Shown here one piece after another: positions 7,461-16,397 of a DNA stretch of 64,000 bases (the stretch's first letter is position 1; every line of letters begins with the position of its first letter). This DNA is from an uncultured Clostridia bacterium. Lineage in GTDB: Bacteria > Bacillota > Clostridia > Oscillospirales > Acutalibacteraceae. Under the pieces are notes generated by a model. The model was not told the DNA's origin and did no database searches. It saw only the letters and a list, made by a program, of their open reading frames with translations. Where the stretch lies: the NCBI GenBank assembly GCA_944380875.1, contig CALWJA010000032.1, positions 20,310 to 84,309 on the forward strand, in the 5' to 3' direction. A program made the position numbers and the translations under genes.

Positions 7461-8600
7461 ATGGAACAGGCTATTATGTGGATCATGGCGGCCGGAGCCG
7501 TTATCGGCGGGCTGGACAGGCTCTTCGGCGGAAAGCTGGGTCTTGGAGGAAAATTTGAAGAAGGGTTTCTGTATCTGGGGCCCACGGCCCTTTCCATGGC
7601 GGGGATCATCTGTTTAGCTCCTCTTCTATCTGCAGGGTTACAGGGCTCGGTAGCGCCTTTATGCAGGTATATAGGGGTGGATCCCGCCATATTGGGCGGT
7701 CTTTTAGCCATCGATATGGGAGGCTATCAGCTTTCCGTGGATTTGGCGCAGGATCCCCTTATAGGAGCCTATACCGGTATTGTGGTTGCAGCTATTTTCG
7801 GCTGCACCATTACCTTTACCATTCCTATGGGTATCGGTATCATAGATTCTGAGGACCGTCCTCTTTTCGCCAAAGGAATCCTGCTTGGCCTTGCAGCCAT
7901 GCCCGTAGCACTCGTTACAGGCGGCCTGCTCTGCGGTCTTTCCCCTAAAAGCATCCTTTTCCAGAACCTTCCCATCGTATTTTTGGCTGTGCTTTTCCTT
8001 TTGGGTATATGGAAAATACCGGAACACATGATCCGGGGCTTCTCCATATTCGCTTCCTGTATCCGGTTCCTGATTACGGTAGGGCTGATCCTGGGCGCTG
8101 TTCAATACATGACGGGGTTTGCCATCCTTCCGGGCATAGCGCCTTTGGAGGACGCCATGAAAGTGGTTTCCTCCATTGGGATTGTGATGCTGGGCAGCCT
8201 GCCCGTCTCCGAGATTCTGCAAAGGATCCTGCGGCGGCCGTTTTCCTGGGCAGGCAGAAAAGTGGGGATCAACGACGCCAGCGTAGCCGGATTGTTGATC
8301 GGTACTGTCAGCGTCATCCCCGCCCTTACCATGCTGCACCAGATGGATACCCGGGGGAAAGTAGTCAATGTGGCTTTCCTGGTAAGCGCAGCCTCTGCCC
8401 TTGCGGCTCATCTTGGTTTTACAATGGGAACGGAGCCGCAGCTGGCCGTTCCCCTTCTGGCAGCAAAATGGATTGGGGGAATTGCCGGCGCCCTGCTGGC
8501 TCTTGCGGTAACCAGGCCAAAAAAGGTCTCCACTTCCGCTGGAGCAGAGGAAGATGCGGATTCTTCCTCTCTATGCGCAGATAAAGCGGCTTCTCTGTAA
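7461..8600 (+). CDS. eutH: EutH-family ethanolamine transporter
   Basis: A 379-residue integral membrane protein with about eleven hydrophobic segments and the conserved start MWIMAAGAVIGGLDRLFG, plus GGLLAIDMGGYQLS near residue 80. It matches EutH, the ethanolamine permease of the eut microcompartment operons. No other eut gene (lyase, microcompartment shell, reactivase) lies nearby, so it is an orphan copy. It may import ethanolamine for nitrogen or a related small amine. The tail (last 30 residues) is hydrophilic and Ser/Asp-rich. Family call is firm; substrate is inference. Confidence 0.88.
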   Translation: MEQAIMWIMAAGAVIGGLDRLFGGKLGLGGKFEEGFLYLGPTALSMAGIICLAPLLSAGLQGSVAPLCRYIGVDPAILGGLLAIDMGGYQLSVDLAQDPLIGAYTGIVVAAIFGCTITFTIPMGIGIIDSEDRPLFAKGILLGLAAMPVALVTGGLLCGLSPKSILFQNLPIVFLAVLFLLGIWKIPEHMIRGFSIFASCIRFLITVGLILGAVQYMTGFAILPGIAPLEDAMKVVSSIGIVMLGSLPVSEILQRILRRPFSWAGRKVGINDASVAGLLIGTVSVIPALTMLHQMDTRGKVVNVAFLVSAASALAAHLGFTMGTEPQLAVPLLAAKWIGGIAGALLALAVTRPKKVSTSAGAEEDADSSSLCADKAASL

Positions 8601-8679
8601 GCTTTTGCATTTTCCTTATAGCGTTGCAAAAAGCCTTTGCGCTTTTGTATATCCAAAAACTCGATATTTTGCTTTTAAA

Positions 8680-8716
8680 GGCGAGCGTATCCGGGAAGGA
8701 TACGCTCGCCTTTTCT
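8680..8716 (+). terminator. Rho-independent terminator
   Basis: GGCGAGCGTATCC and its perfect complement around a GGGAA loop, followed by TTTTCTTTT. It ends the M24-EutH transcript. Confidence 0.88.
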
Positions 8717-8789
8717 TTTAGAAAATACCTTTCGCTCAGCGTAATGCGAAATGCCTAAAAAAACAGAGTTTTTTTCTCTGCCGGTTCCC

Positions 8790-8819
8790 TTGACTTTCTT
8801 TTTGCCGGTGTGGTAAAGT
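8790..8819 (+). promoter_or_regulatory. Promoter for the second GH51 gene
   Basis: TTGACT at 8790-8795, an 18-base spacer and an extended -10, TGG-TAAAGT, ending at 8819. It leaves a leader of about 90 bases that carries the inverted repeat at 8832-8868. Confidence 0.6.
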
Positions 8820-8831
8820 CTTAATGAAATT

Positions 8832-8868
8832 GTTAAGAATCCAATACAATGTTAATTTTTTTCTTAAC
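8832..8868 (+). promoter_or_regulatory. Candidate operator: inverted repeat downstream of the GH51 promoter
   Basis: GTTAAGAA (8832-8839) and TTCTTAAC (8861-8868) are perfect inverted half-sites separated by 21 bases (about two helical turns), just after the predicted transcription start. A dimeric repressor, most simply the ArsR-type protein at 10528, could bind here. Confidence 0.4.
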
Positions 8869-8916
8869 TAAACCTTGGATTCTTCCCTACATACAGTTTA
8901 AAGGAGGAGTACTCTC

Positions 8917-10407
8917 GTGCAGCAGGCAAAAATGCATATTGAGAAAAATTTTAAATTGGCCGAAGTGGATAAACGCATTTACAGCTCCTTTTTGGAGCAT
9001 CTTGGGCGGGCTATTTACACCGGTATCTATGAGCCGGGCCATCCGGCAGCCGATGAAAACGGCTTCCGCAAGGATGTTTTGGAGCTGATTCGGGAATTAA
9101 ACGTATCCCATGTGCGGTATCCCGGCGGCAATTTCCTTTCCGGATACAGCTGGAAAGACGGTATCGGCCCCAAGGAAGACCGTCCCCGCCGGCTGGATCT
9201 GGCCTGGCATACCATTGAAAGCAACCAGTTCGGCATTGATGAGTTTGTGGATTGGTCCAAAAAATCCGGAACGGCCATCATGGGCGCCGTAAATATGGGC
9301 ACCGGCACTCCCAAGGAAGCCGGCGAGCTTCTGGAATACTGCAACTATCCGGGCGGCACCTATTGGAGCGACCTGCGCGCCAAAAACGGCCACAAGGAGC
9401 CCCACAATATTAAACTCTGGTGCATCGGAAACGAAATGGACGGCTCCTGGCAGATCTGCCATCTGGATGCAGATGATTACGGCAAAAAAGCGTTGGAAAC
9501 AGCAAAGATTATGAAATGGATCGATCCTGAGGTGGAACTGGTAGTCTGCGGCAGCGCCACCACCCTGCAGGATACTTTCCCGGAATGGGATCGTAAGGTC
9601 TTGGAATACACCTATGAAAAAGCCGATTATCTCTCTCTCCACCGCTACTATGAAAACGAAGGCAACGATTTCGACTTCCTTTCTTCTTTTGTGGACATGG
9701 ATCGCTTCATTAACACCATCGCCGGTACTGCCGACTATGTGAAAGCCCTGAAGCGCAGCGACAAAACCATGTATCTTTCCTTCGACGAATGGAATGTGTG
9801 GTATCAGCACAACCAGAAGGAACACGACTGGATGGAAGCTCCCGAGATCCTGGAAGATCACTATTCTCTTCTGGACGCCCTGGTTTTCTCCGGCATGGGC
9901 ATGACCCTTATCAACCATGCGGACCGGGTAAAAATTTCCTGCCTGGCCCAGCTGGTAAACGTAATCGCTCCCATATTTACGGAGAAAAACGGCCGTGTCA
10001 TTAAACAGACCATTTTCTATCCCTTCCAGTATCTTTCCACCTATGGCCGCGGTATGGCGCTGAAGCCCGTTGTTGTAGCGCCCACCGCCCAGAGCCGTTA
10101 CGGCGAAACGCCCCTGCTCCATTCCAGTGTCGTATTTGACGAGGAGAAAAAGCAGGTGAACGTATTCTGCCTGAATCTTTCCGACGATGAAATGGAACTG
10201 GATCTGGACATGCGTTCCTTCGGCAAACTCTCCATGATCGAGCACCTGGAGCTTTCCGGCCCCGATCTGAATGCTGTCAATACCTTTGATAAACCCGATA
10301 CGGTAACCATGAAGGCGAAAGAAAACCTTGCCGGCTCCTTTGATAACTGCAAGCTTGTTCTTCCTTCTTACTCCTGGCATGTGCTCCGTTTCCAGTGTGA
10401 AGAATAA
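8917..10407 (+). CDS. alpha-L-arabinofuranosidase, GH51 (complete)
   Basis: A 496-residue retaining exo-arabinofuranosidase. The start is GTG at 8917, after AAAGGAGGAG. No signal peptide is present, so it acts in the cytoplasm on imported oligosaccharides. Acid/base Glu173 is in CIGNEMDG and nucleophile Glu291 in SFDEWNVW. The N-terminal RYPGGNF strand and the C-terminal beta-sandwich are both present. It differs strongly from the first GH51 (IGNEMDGSW against VGNENWG), so the two probably prefer different linkages or chain lengths. It is followed 120 bases later by an ArsR-type regulator with a large extra domain, presumably its controller. Confidence 0.95.
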   Translation: MQQAKMHIEKNFKLAEVDKRIYSSFLEHLGRAIYTGIYEPGHPAADENGFRKDVLELIRELNVSHVRYPGGNFLSGYSWKDGIGPKEDRPRRLDLAWHTIESNQFGIDEFVDWSKKSGTAIMGAVNMGTGTPKEAGELLEYCNYPGGTYWSDLRAKNGHKEPHNIKLWCIGNEMDGSWQICHLDADDYGKKALETAKIMKWIDPEVELVVCGSATTLQDTFPEWDRKVLEYTYEKADYLSLHRYYENEGNDFDFLSSFVDMDRFINTIAGTADYVKALKRSDKTMYLSFDEWNVWYQHNQKEHDWMEAPEILEDHYSLLDALVFSGMGMTLINHADRVKISCLAQLVNVIAPIFTEKNGRVIKQTIFYPFQYLSTYGRGMALKPVVVAPTAQSRYGETPLLHSSVVFDEEKKQVNVFCLNLSDDEMELDLDMRSFGKLSMIEHLELSGPDLNAVNTFDKPDTVTMKAKENLAGSFDNCKLVLPSYSWHVLRFQCEE

Positions 10408-10527
10408 GGAACGATCCCAGAATACAGAATCGGAATGGGCAAAAGCCGTTTCCCGGCTTTTGCCTGTTTTGTATCGTAAAAGAAGGCGGCTTAAAGGAAA
10501 ACGACCTGCAAAAAGAAGGTGCATACA

Positions 10528-11460
10528 ATGCGGGAACTTGTGAATACAGAGGAAACTGTACGTTTCTGCAAAGCGCTCAGCTCTCCCCTGCGGGTGGAGA
10601 TGCTTCAATATATCCTGGCCCATGAGGAAACCAGCCCCAATGATCTGGCCGAGGCTTTCGGCGTAAGCCGGGCTGCCGTTACACAAAACCTGCGTCTTTT
10701 GGCGGAAGCCGAGCTTGTAAACCTTTCTTCCTATAACAGCCGCGCCAGCCAGAAAAAGGCCTGTTTCCTCCGGGATAACAAATTTGTTATCACACTGGGA
10801 GAGCATTTCGGGGCGGATACCGTCTATCAGACGGAAATCCCCATCGGCCAGTATACGGACTATCAGGTTTTTCCCACCTGCGGTATTGCCACTCCCGATT
10901 TCCTCATCGGTCATTTGGATGATCCCCGCTATTTTGATTCTCCCCAGCGGACAGAGGCCGGAATCCTGTGGCTGATGAAGGGCTATGTGGAATACCGGCT
11001 TCCCAATTACCTGAAGGAAAACCAGAAGCCCACAGAGCTGCAGATTTCCCTGGAGCTTTCCTCAGAGGCCCCGGGTGTTTCTTCCAACTGGCCCAGTGAT
11101 ATTTCCTTCTGGCTCAACGATACTCTTCTGTGCAGCTGGACCAGCCCTGGCGATTTTGGAGAAAAACGCGGTATTTTCGCCCCGGACTGGTGGAGCTCCG
11201 GCTGGAATCAATACGGCCTTTTAAAGCTTCTCACAGTCAATCGGGATGGAACGTTTATGGATGGACACAAAATGAGCGATCTTACCATAGAGGATCTCTC
11301 CCTTTCCTATACCAGCGAAATGCGTTTCCGTATCGGCGTGCCGGATTCAGCCAAAAATATTGGCGGCATGACCATCTTCGGGAAAGGCTTTGGAAACTAC
11401 GATCAAAATATCCGCATGCGGATGATTTTTGAAACCCCCAAGGAAGAAAAAACACAGTAG
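10528..11460 (+). CDS. ArsR-type transcriptional regulator with a large C-terminal domain
   Basis: A 310-residue protein with an N-terminal winged helix of the ArsR superfamily (about residues 5-75: ALSSPLRVEMLQYIL, and recognition helix VSRAAVTQNLRLLAEAELV). A 220-residue C-terminal region is rich in Trp and beta strands (SNWPSDISFWLND, APDWWSSGWNQYG). Such large tails are not found in metal-sensing ArsR proteins and look like a carbohydrate-binding or jelly-roll sensor. The ATG at 10528 has AGAAGG at an ideal distance; a GTG nine bases earlier is less likely. Placed just after GH51, it is probably the arabinose or arabinan sensor. DNA-binding fold is firm; ligand is inference. Confidence 0.82.
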   Translation: MRELVNTEETVRFCKALSSPLRVEMLQYILAHEETSPNDLAEAFGVSRAAVTQNLRLLAEAELVNLSSYNSRASQKKACFLRDNKFVITLGEHFGADTVYQTEIPIGQYTDYQVFPTCGIATPDFLIGHLDDPRYFDSPQRTEAGILWLMKGYVEYRLPNYLKENQKPTELQISLELSSEAPGVSSNWPSDISFWLNDTLLCSWTSPGDFGEKRGIFAPDWWSSGWNQYGLLKLLTVNRDGTFMDGHKMSDLTIEDLSLSYTSEMRFRIGVPDSAKNIGGMTIFGKGFGNYDQNIRMRMIFETPKEEKTQ

Positions 11461-11472
11461 CCTTTAAAAAAC

Positions 11473-11520
11473 AAAACAGCCGTTCGTGCCTTTTTAGAGC
11501 AAGAACGGCTGTTTTTATTT
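11473..11520. terminator. Bidirectional terminator
   Basis: AAACAGCCGTTC and its perfect complement flank a 17-base loop, with A/T runs on both sides, between convergent genes. Confidence 0.8.
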
Positions 11521-11523
11521 TCT

Positions 11524-12474
11524 TTATCCTACCGCTTCCGTGGAAGAGGCGTTTTGGGCTTCCTCCGGCAGATCCGGGAAAGTTCCGCCTTCTATTTCCG
11601 TAAAGCCCCCGGAAATTTTGCATTCCCCGATGGTCACGCCGTTTTCGGCTCCATCTATAGAAGAAAAGGTTTTCTGAAGAATGTTCCCTCCGTCAATTTC
11701 CAACTTTGCCAGCAGTCCGGAATCTTTTTCAATCCAGCAATAGCCCCTTACAGCGTCACCGTCTTCCCGGTTGGAAAGGCTCTCCACCAAAAGCCCCGAA
11801 AGGCCGCTGCCAGAGCTATCCATTCCAGAGACCGAAACCACCGTTTCCACAACATTCCGAAGGGCTTCCCCGCTGAAGGTTACTTCCAGCTTATGGCACA
11901 GTATGCCGTCCAGTTCTTCCTCCCTAAGATAACTTTGGGATGTGGACTCCGACAGAAGCTTCAAAAGTTCTACTTGAGATGCGGGATCCGTATCCATTTG
12001 GGCCCCGGAAGATTTTGTCCATCCGTCTCCGGAAGAAGTATAGAAAAGATATTCATTTTCACCCTCTACAATATACGTTTCCATGGAGCCGGGAATCCCT
12101 GCGGTATTGGAAACGGAAACCGTATACAGCCCGAAGGGATCTTTGCGGTATACAGTATCGCTCCGCATGGAGTAGGACTGTTCCCCTTCGGCTGCTTCCG
12201 CAGAATCTCCGGCAGATTCTTCCGTAAGAGCGGATAAGCCGCTGGGCGAAAAGGAAAAATTGCTTTCATACCAGGATGTACTGCCCGAGGCCGCTTCTGC
12301 CTTGGCATACGCCTCCCGGAAAATAGCTCCCCCATCCGGCTGGGAACCACCCTGACAGCCCGCAAACAGGAGCCCCGGCAATACACAAACAGCCAGCAAA
12401 AAAGCCTTTTTGCCACAACCTTTTGCATTGGATATCCTTAACTTTTCTTTTTTCTGTTTCTGAATTGGCTGCAT
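11524..12474 (-). CDS. Hypothetical lipoprotein, LolA/outer-surface-like
   Basis: A 316-residue predicted lipoprotein. The start at 12474 follows AAGGGAAGAGA; a longer frame upstream lacks a binding site. A basic N-terminus (QKQKKEKLRISNAKGCGKK) precedes a hydrophobic segment ending in the lipobox LFAGC at about residue 40. The mature part carries repeated beta-strand patterns: a peptide-like YIVEGENEYLFYTSSGDGW, and LDGILCHKLEVTFSGEAL. These resemble the DUF6612-type lipoproteins of clostridia, which have a LolA/LppX-like fold. I do not recognise a defined function. It is transcribed away from the DUF815 gene. Confidence 0.7.
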   Translation of the reverse strand: MQPIQKQKKEKLRISNAKGCGKKAFLLAVCVLPGLLFAGCQGGSQPDGGAIFREAYAKAEAASGSTSWYESNFSFSPSGLSALTEESAGDSAEAAEGEQSYSMRSDTVYRKDPFGLYTVSVSNTAGIPGSMETYIVEGENEYLFYTSSGDGWTKSSGAQMDTDPASQVELLKLLSESTSQSYLREEELDGILCHKLEVTFSGEALRNVVETVVSVSGMDSSGSGLSGLLVESLSNREDGDAVRGYCWIEKDSGLLAKLEIDGGNILQKTFSSIDGAENGVTIGECKISGGFTEIEGGTFPDLPEEAQNASSTEAVG

Positions 12475-12662
12475 TCTATCTCTTCCCTTTCTGAACCATC
12501 CTAATAAAACATTTGCAAACAATCGCATCCTTGTTATATTTCCTAGTATACCGGATATCCCCTTTTCCCGCAAGGGTGCCGTTAGAGGGAATCTGTGGGA
12601 GAGCATCTTCCTTACGTCTGGGGCATTTCCGTTGTGAAAAAAATGTAAACCTTCCCCTAAGC

Positions 12663-12692
12663 TTGACACAAACTGCCGGAAAAGGGTACAAT
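12663..12692 (+). promoter_or_regulatory. Strong sigma-A promoter for the DUF815 operon
   Basis: TTGACA at 12663-12668, 18-base spacer, TACAAT at 12687-12692. It sits about 85 bases ahead of the start at 12778. Confidence 0.72.
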
Positions 12693-12777
12693 AACGTATA
12701 GAATACAGTATGGAAGCCAGCAGCTTCCGATCTGTAAAAATCCCGCGCTATGCGCTGTGGAGGGAGTTCTTGCATTT

Positions 12778-14025
12778 ATGAGTAAACGAAAAGAGGCCGC
12801 CATGAAAATGGCTTCCCTTTCAATTTATAAGGGGATCTTGAACCGTACTGTCCCGGCCGCGTTTTACCGGCTTCTGCGGGCTGGGGACGAAGAAGAATTT
12901 TTAAAAGCCTGGGGCAATTTTTTTGCTGTTCTGTGTGAACGGGGATTAAGCGAAAGCTTTGCGGATTGTCTTACCGGCACAGCCCTGTTTGATGAAAACG
13001 CCTTTTCCCTGGCAGCTGCCGCGGGAAACACGCAGTTTTCCCCGGCTATGCTTGCAGGTGTGGAACGGGATCTGCGTATTATTCTGGAGCTATCCGCTAT
13101 CACTCCGGAAGATCTTCTTTATGATGCACCCGTCGAAAACCCGGAAGCCCTGCATCTTCCCCAGTGGAAAACAGGCAGCCCGGTGAAAGTGCTGCAAGGG
13201 GATCTGAAAAGCTGTATCGTATCCATGGCGGAATATTATAGAAATAATGGCTGCGGCATGTACGCCCGTTATAGAGCCTTTATCTGGCGAGATTCCTCCA
13301 TCCAGCCTGTAGCTTTCCCGGATAAAACACGTCTTTCTGATTTGAAGGGCTATGAAATCCAGCGGCAGATGGCCATTGATAACACACTGGCATTTCTGGA
13401 AGGGCTTCCTGCCAATAACTGCCTCCTGTATGGAGACAGGGGTACAGGCAAATCCTCCACCATTAAAGCCATGCTCAACGAATTTTATCCAAGAGGGCTT
13501 CGAGTGATTGAGATGCCCAAGGAATCCCTGATGGATTTTCCCAAGCTTGTGGATCAAATTGCAGCCATCCCCATGAAATTTATTATCTTTATTGACGACC
13601 TGTCTTTTTCCAAGGAAACCGATACGTATGCGGCTTTAAAAGCGGTTTTGGAAGGAGGCTTGGCGGTTAGGCCGGAAAATTCCCTGATTTACGCCACCTC
13701 CAACCGGCGCCACTTGATCCGGGAAACTTTTTCCGACCGAGATGGAGACGAAGTCCATCGGGGAGATACGATTCAGGAAACTCTTTCCCTGGCGGACCGT
13801 TTCGGCCTTTCCATCAATTTCATGCTCCCGGATAAAGCCAGGTATCTGGAAATTGTCCGGCAGCTTGCCAAATATAGAGGGCTTGAGGAATATGTTTCTA
13901 TGGAGGAGGTAGAAGCTGCGGCGGAGCGCTGGGCCACCACCAGAGGAGGCCGTTCTCCCCGTTGTGCCAGACAGTTTATCGACGACGCAGAGGCCAGAGT
14001 AAAGCGCGGCATGGCTCTGGAATAA
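12778..14025 (+). CDS. DUF815-family AAA ATPase
   Basis: A 415-residue cytoplasmic ATPase of the DUF815 group. ATG at 12778 lies 11 bases after GGAGGGA; an in-frame GTG inside the binding site is less likely. The first 180 residues are helical and family-specific. Walker A GDRGTGKS is at residues 219-226, Walker B FIIFIDD at about 268-274, and a sensor region YATSNRRHLIRETFSD follows. NTHG-like peptidase or helicase motifs are absent. Family members are widespread in Firmicutes and act as single-gene AAA proteins of unknown role. The next gene starts 19 bases downstream, so a shared transcript is likely. Confidence 0.88.
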   Translation: MSKRKEAAMKMASLSIYKGILNRTVPAAFYRLLRAGDEEEFLKAWGNFFAVLCERGLSESFADCLTGTALFDENAFSLAAAAGNTQFSPAMLAGVERDLRIILELSAITPEDLLYDAPVENPEALHLPQWKTGSPVKVLQGDLKSCIVSMAEYYRNNGCGMYARYRAFIWRDSSIQPVAFPDKTRLSDLKGYEIQRQMAIDNTLAFLEGLPANNCLLYGDRGTGKSSTIKAMLNEFYPRGLRVIEMPKESLMDFPKLVDQIAAIPMKFIIFIDDLSFSKETDTYAALKAVLEGGLAVRPENSLIYATSNRRHLIRETFSDRDGDEVHRGDTIQETLSLADRFGLSINFMLPDKARYLEIVRQLAKYRGLEEYVSMEEVEAAAERWATTRGGRSPRCARQFIDDAEARVKRGMALE

Positions 14026-14044
14026 CTCGGAACAGGAGCTTCTT

Positions 14045-15310
14045 ATGAAATCTATGGAATCCATAAAAAAAATGAATACGAAAAAAAGCCCTAGCCGGAA
14101 ACCAGTTTTGCTGGGAAAGGCGCTCTGCTGCCTTCTATGTTTTCTTATGACTCTTTCTCTCTTACCCGCCTGCAAAGGCAACAACGATGTAACCTCCGGG
14201 GCGGGGGTTACGGATTTCCCCGTAACCATTAACGGTGTCACCATTTCGTCGGAACCGCAGGGAGTAGCGGTGCTTTCGCCCAACCTGGCCGAGATCGTGC
14301 TGGCCTTGGGATATGAAACCAAGCTGAAAGCGCGCTGCGCGGAATGCACCACGGAAGAATTAAGTCCCCTTCCTGCTGTGTCGGCAGGAGATGCCCAGGC
14401 TATTAAAGACACCGGCTCCACACTGGTCTTGGCCGACGAAACTTTAACGGAAGAACAAAAGGAAACTCTCAGCAGTTCCGGGCTTACCGTGCTTATTATT
14501 TCCTCCGCAAAGGATAGGGAGGATCTGAAACGGCTCTATTCCCAGGTGGGCGCTGCTCTGATGGGCGGTGCTACCGGCTATGAAAAAGGAGAAAGGGTCG
14601 CCAACAACGTGCTTATTACCCTGGATGACATCGAACGCGTCATTCCCTCTTCGGATACGCCTGTTACCGCCTGCTATCTTACCGATCTGAACGGCGGCGC
14701 TATTACGGGAGACAGCATCCAGAGCCGGATTTTTGAATCCGCGGGCCTTGTAAATGTGGCTACTGATTCCAAAGACGGCACCATTTCCGACGAAAGCTTG
14801 AAAGCTTCCAATCCCAACTATATTTTCTGTATAACAGGCCTGAAGGATACCCTGATGGAATCCGATAAATATAAGGATCTTACGGCTGTGAAGGAAGGGC
14901 AGGTATATGAAATGCCCTATTCCTATATCGCCTACCAGGGAAGGGGCATGATCCGCGCGGCTACCTTTATGGCCGGAACGGCCTATCCGGAGCTTTTGGA
15001 AAGCGACACCCTCTCCTCTGTTCCTTCCTCCTCTTCTTCCGCCTCCAGCGGCAGCGGGGATCCTTCCGATTATACTACTTTGAAAAGCGGAGATTCCGGC
15101 GACGCTGTTATGCGGCTGCAGGAAAGGCTGGCGGAATTAGGGTATTTCTATGTAAACCCAACGGGCAATTATTTGGATGTGACCGTCCAGTGTGTGAAAG
15201 ACTTCCAGCTATTGAACGGAATGGCTACAACCGGCATTGCAGACGAAGAGACCCAAGCGCTTCTCTTCTCGGATAAAGCTGTTCCCAGAAATGCATCTTC
15301 GGAAGGCTGA
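14045..15310 (+). CDS. BtuF-like substrate-binding domain fused to a peptidoglycan-binding domain
   Basis: A 421-residue exported lipoprotein. A basic start and hydrophobic core end in the lipobox LLPAC, at about residue 42. Residues 70-330 match the type III periplasmic binding fold used for cobalamin, haem and siderophores (VAVLSPNLAEIVLALGYETKLKAR is the hallmark start). A Ser-rich linker follows (about 335-350), then a PG_binding_1 domain of three helices (LKSGDSGDAVMRLQERLAELGYF, VKDFQLLNGM). No ABC permease or ATPase gene is adjacent. The fusion therefore looks like a wall-attached ligand-binding protein, not a transporter subunit. Domains are well supported; ligand unknown. Confidence 0.82.
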   Translation: MKSMESIKKMNTKKSPSRKPVLLGKALCCLLCFLMTLSLLPACKGNNDVTSGAGVTDFPVTINGVTISSEPQGVAVLSPNLAEIVLALGYETKLKARCAECTTEELSPLPAVSAGDAQAIKDTGSTLVLADETLTEEQKETLSSSGLTVLIISSAKDREDLKRLYSQVGAALMGGATGYEKGERVANNVLITLDDIERVIPSSDTPVTACYLTDLNGGAITGDSIQSRIFESAGLVNVATDSKDGTISDESLKASNPNYIFCITGLKDTLMESDKYKDLTAVKEGQVYEMPYSYIAYQGRGMIRAATFMAGTAYPELLESDTLSSVPSSSSSASSGSGDPSDYTTLKSGDSGDAVMRLQERLAELGYFYVNPTGNYLDVTVQCVKDFQLLNGMATTGIADEETQALLFSDKAVPRNASSEG

Positions 15311-15370
15311 GAAAACAAATACGTTTTCTGTGCTTTTCCGAATCTCTGCAATTTTCGAAAGAAAAGATAA

Positions 15371-15412
15371 AAAACCTCTCCGGATTTTCACAATCCGGAG
15401 AGGTTTTTCTTT
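15371..15412. terminator. Bidirectional terminator
   Basis: AAAACCTCTCCGGATT and its complement around a TTCAC loop, with T-runs on both strands, between the BtuF-like gene and the muropeptide cluster. Confidence 0.85.
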
Positions 15413-15479
15413 TTTGATTATCAGTGTATCAGATACCTTTACGAAACACCTGGCAAGCCCCAATCAGAAAACAAATCCT

Positions 15480-16298
15480 TTAGAATATGCTGCCTACCGC
15501 CGTAATATGGCTCCGCAGATCTTCCCTATACAAAGGATCTTTCGGATCGAGACTGTTAATGGTTACGCCGTGGGTGCCCATATGGCCGGTGGAATGAATA
15601 AACCGATTTCCGCCTATATACATGGCCACATGCCCCGGGAAGAAAAGGAGATCCCCTTTTTTGATCTCGGAAAGAGAGATCTCATGCATGGGAAATCCTT
15701 CTTTAATGGATGCATCCCGGTAAATCACAACACCGTTCAAAAGATACGCCATGGAACAAAGACCGCTGCAATCGATTCCTTCCGGCGTTTTCCCACCCCA
15801 ACGATACTGGGTGCCCTGGTAAAGCATAGCTGTATTTACCAGCGCATCCCGGAAGGCCTCCTCATCCTCAGGAGTTTGCCTAGTATTATATTCCCCCAGG
15901 AATTCATCCGGGGTGAATCCTTCCCGGCCGTCCGGCAGAAGAACCTTTCTCCAGCCTTCTTCCGGCTCACCCAAAGGCGCAAGCAATCCACCCCGCCATA
16001 CCGTCTGCAGAATAGCTCCCTGCACACGAGGTTCTTTCAATATATCTGCGCAGCGAAACCATACAGCCTTTTTCTCCATTTTTTCCCATTTTCTTATACA
16101 AACGGGATCTTTTTCCAAGCACCCCTCATGCATCCACCCTTCATACCGGTATGGGGTGCGAATATAATTCCAGGCTCCCTGCTGTTCCAGCACCTCTACG
16201 GTCATGCCGCAGAGAGCTTCATCCGTAAGCGCCTCTGTATGAAGAGGGGATTCCACCAAAGGAGCTATGGAACGAATTACCAATGCTTTTGTTTTCAT
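15480..16298 (-). CDS. NlpC/P60 endopeptidase with SH3b domains (YkfC-like)
   Basis: A 272-residue protein without a signal peptide. Start chosen at the ATG at 16298, after AGAAAGGA; an upstream in-frame ATG is less well supported. Two bacterial SH3-like modules (about 1-60 and 70-135) precede an NlpC/P60 domain. Its catalytic Cys177 is in GIDCSGLCSMAYLL, His223 in FFPGHVAMYIG and the third polar residue His235 in RFIHSTG. This arrangement, and its place beside an LD-carboxypeptidase, a dipeptide epimerase and an oligopeptide transporter, matches Bacillus YkfC. That enzyme cuts the gamma-D-Glu-diaminopimelate bond of imported muropeptides. Activity is by family and context. Confidence 0.9.
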   Translation of the reverse strand: MKTKALVIRSIAPLVESPLHTEALTDEALCGMTVEVLEQQGAWNYIRTPYRYEGWMHEGCLEKDPVCIRKWEKMEKKAVWFRCADILKEPRVQGAILQTVWRGGLLAPLGEPEEGWRKVLLPDGREGFTPDEFLGEYNTRQTPEDEEAFRDALVNTAMLYQGTQYRWGGKTPEGIDCSGLCSMAYLLNGVVIYRDASIKEGFPMHEISLSEIKKGDLLFFPGHVAMYIGGNRFIHSTGHMGTHGVTINSLDPKDPLYREDLRSHITAVGSIF

Positions 16299-16397
16299 AC
16301 CTACCGGATTCCTTTCTTCTAAAGCTATATTCAAATTATGGAAGCTTGCTCTCATCTATGCAGCTTCCTTGCATCTCAAAGAAAATTCCTGCCTGGA

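Noticed and set aside
9097..10914. A 605-codon open frame on the minus strand over the second GH51 gene
   Set aside because: It runs antisense to a well-supported enzyme with intact catalytic residues and has no binding site or family likeness. GC-rich codons on the plus strand cause long antisense frames.
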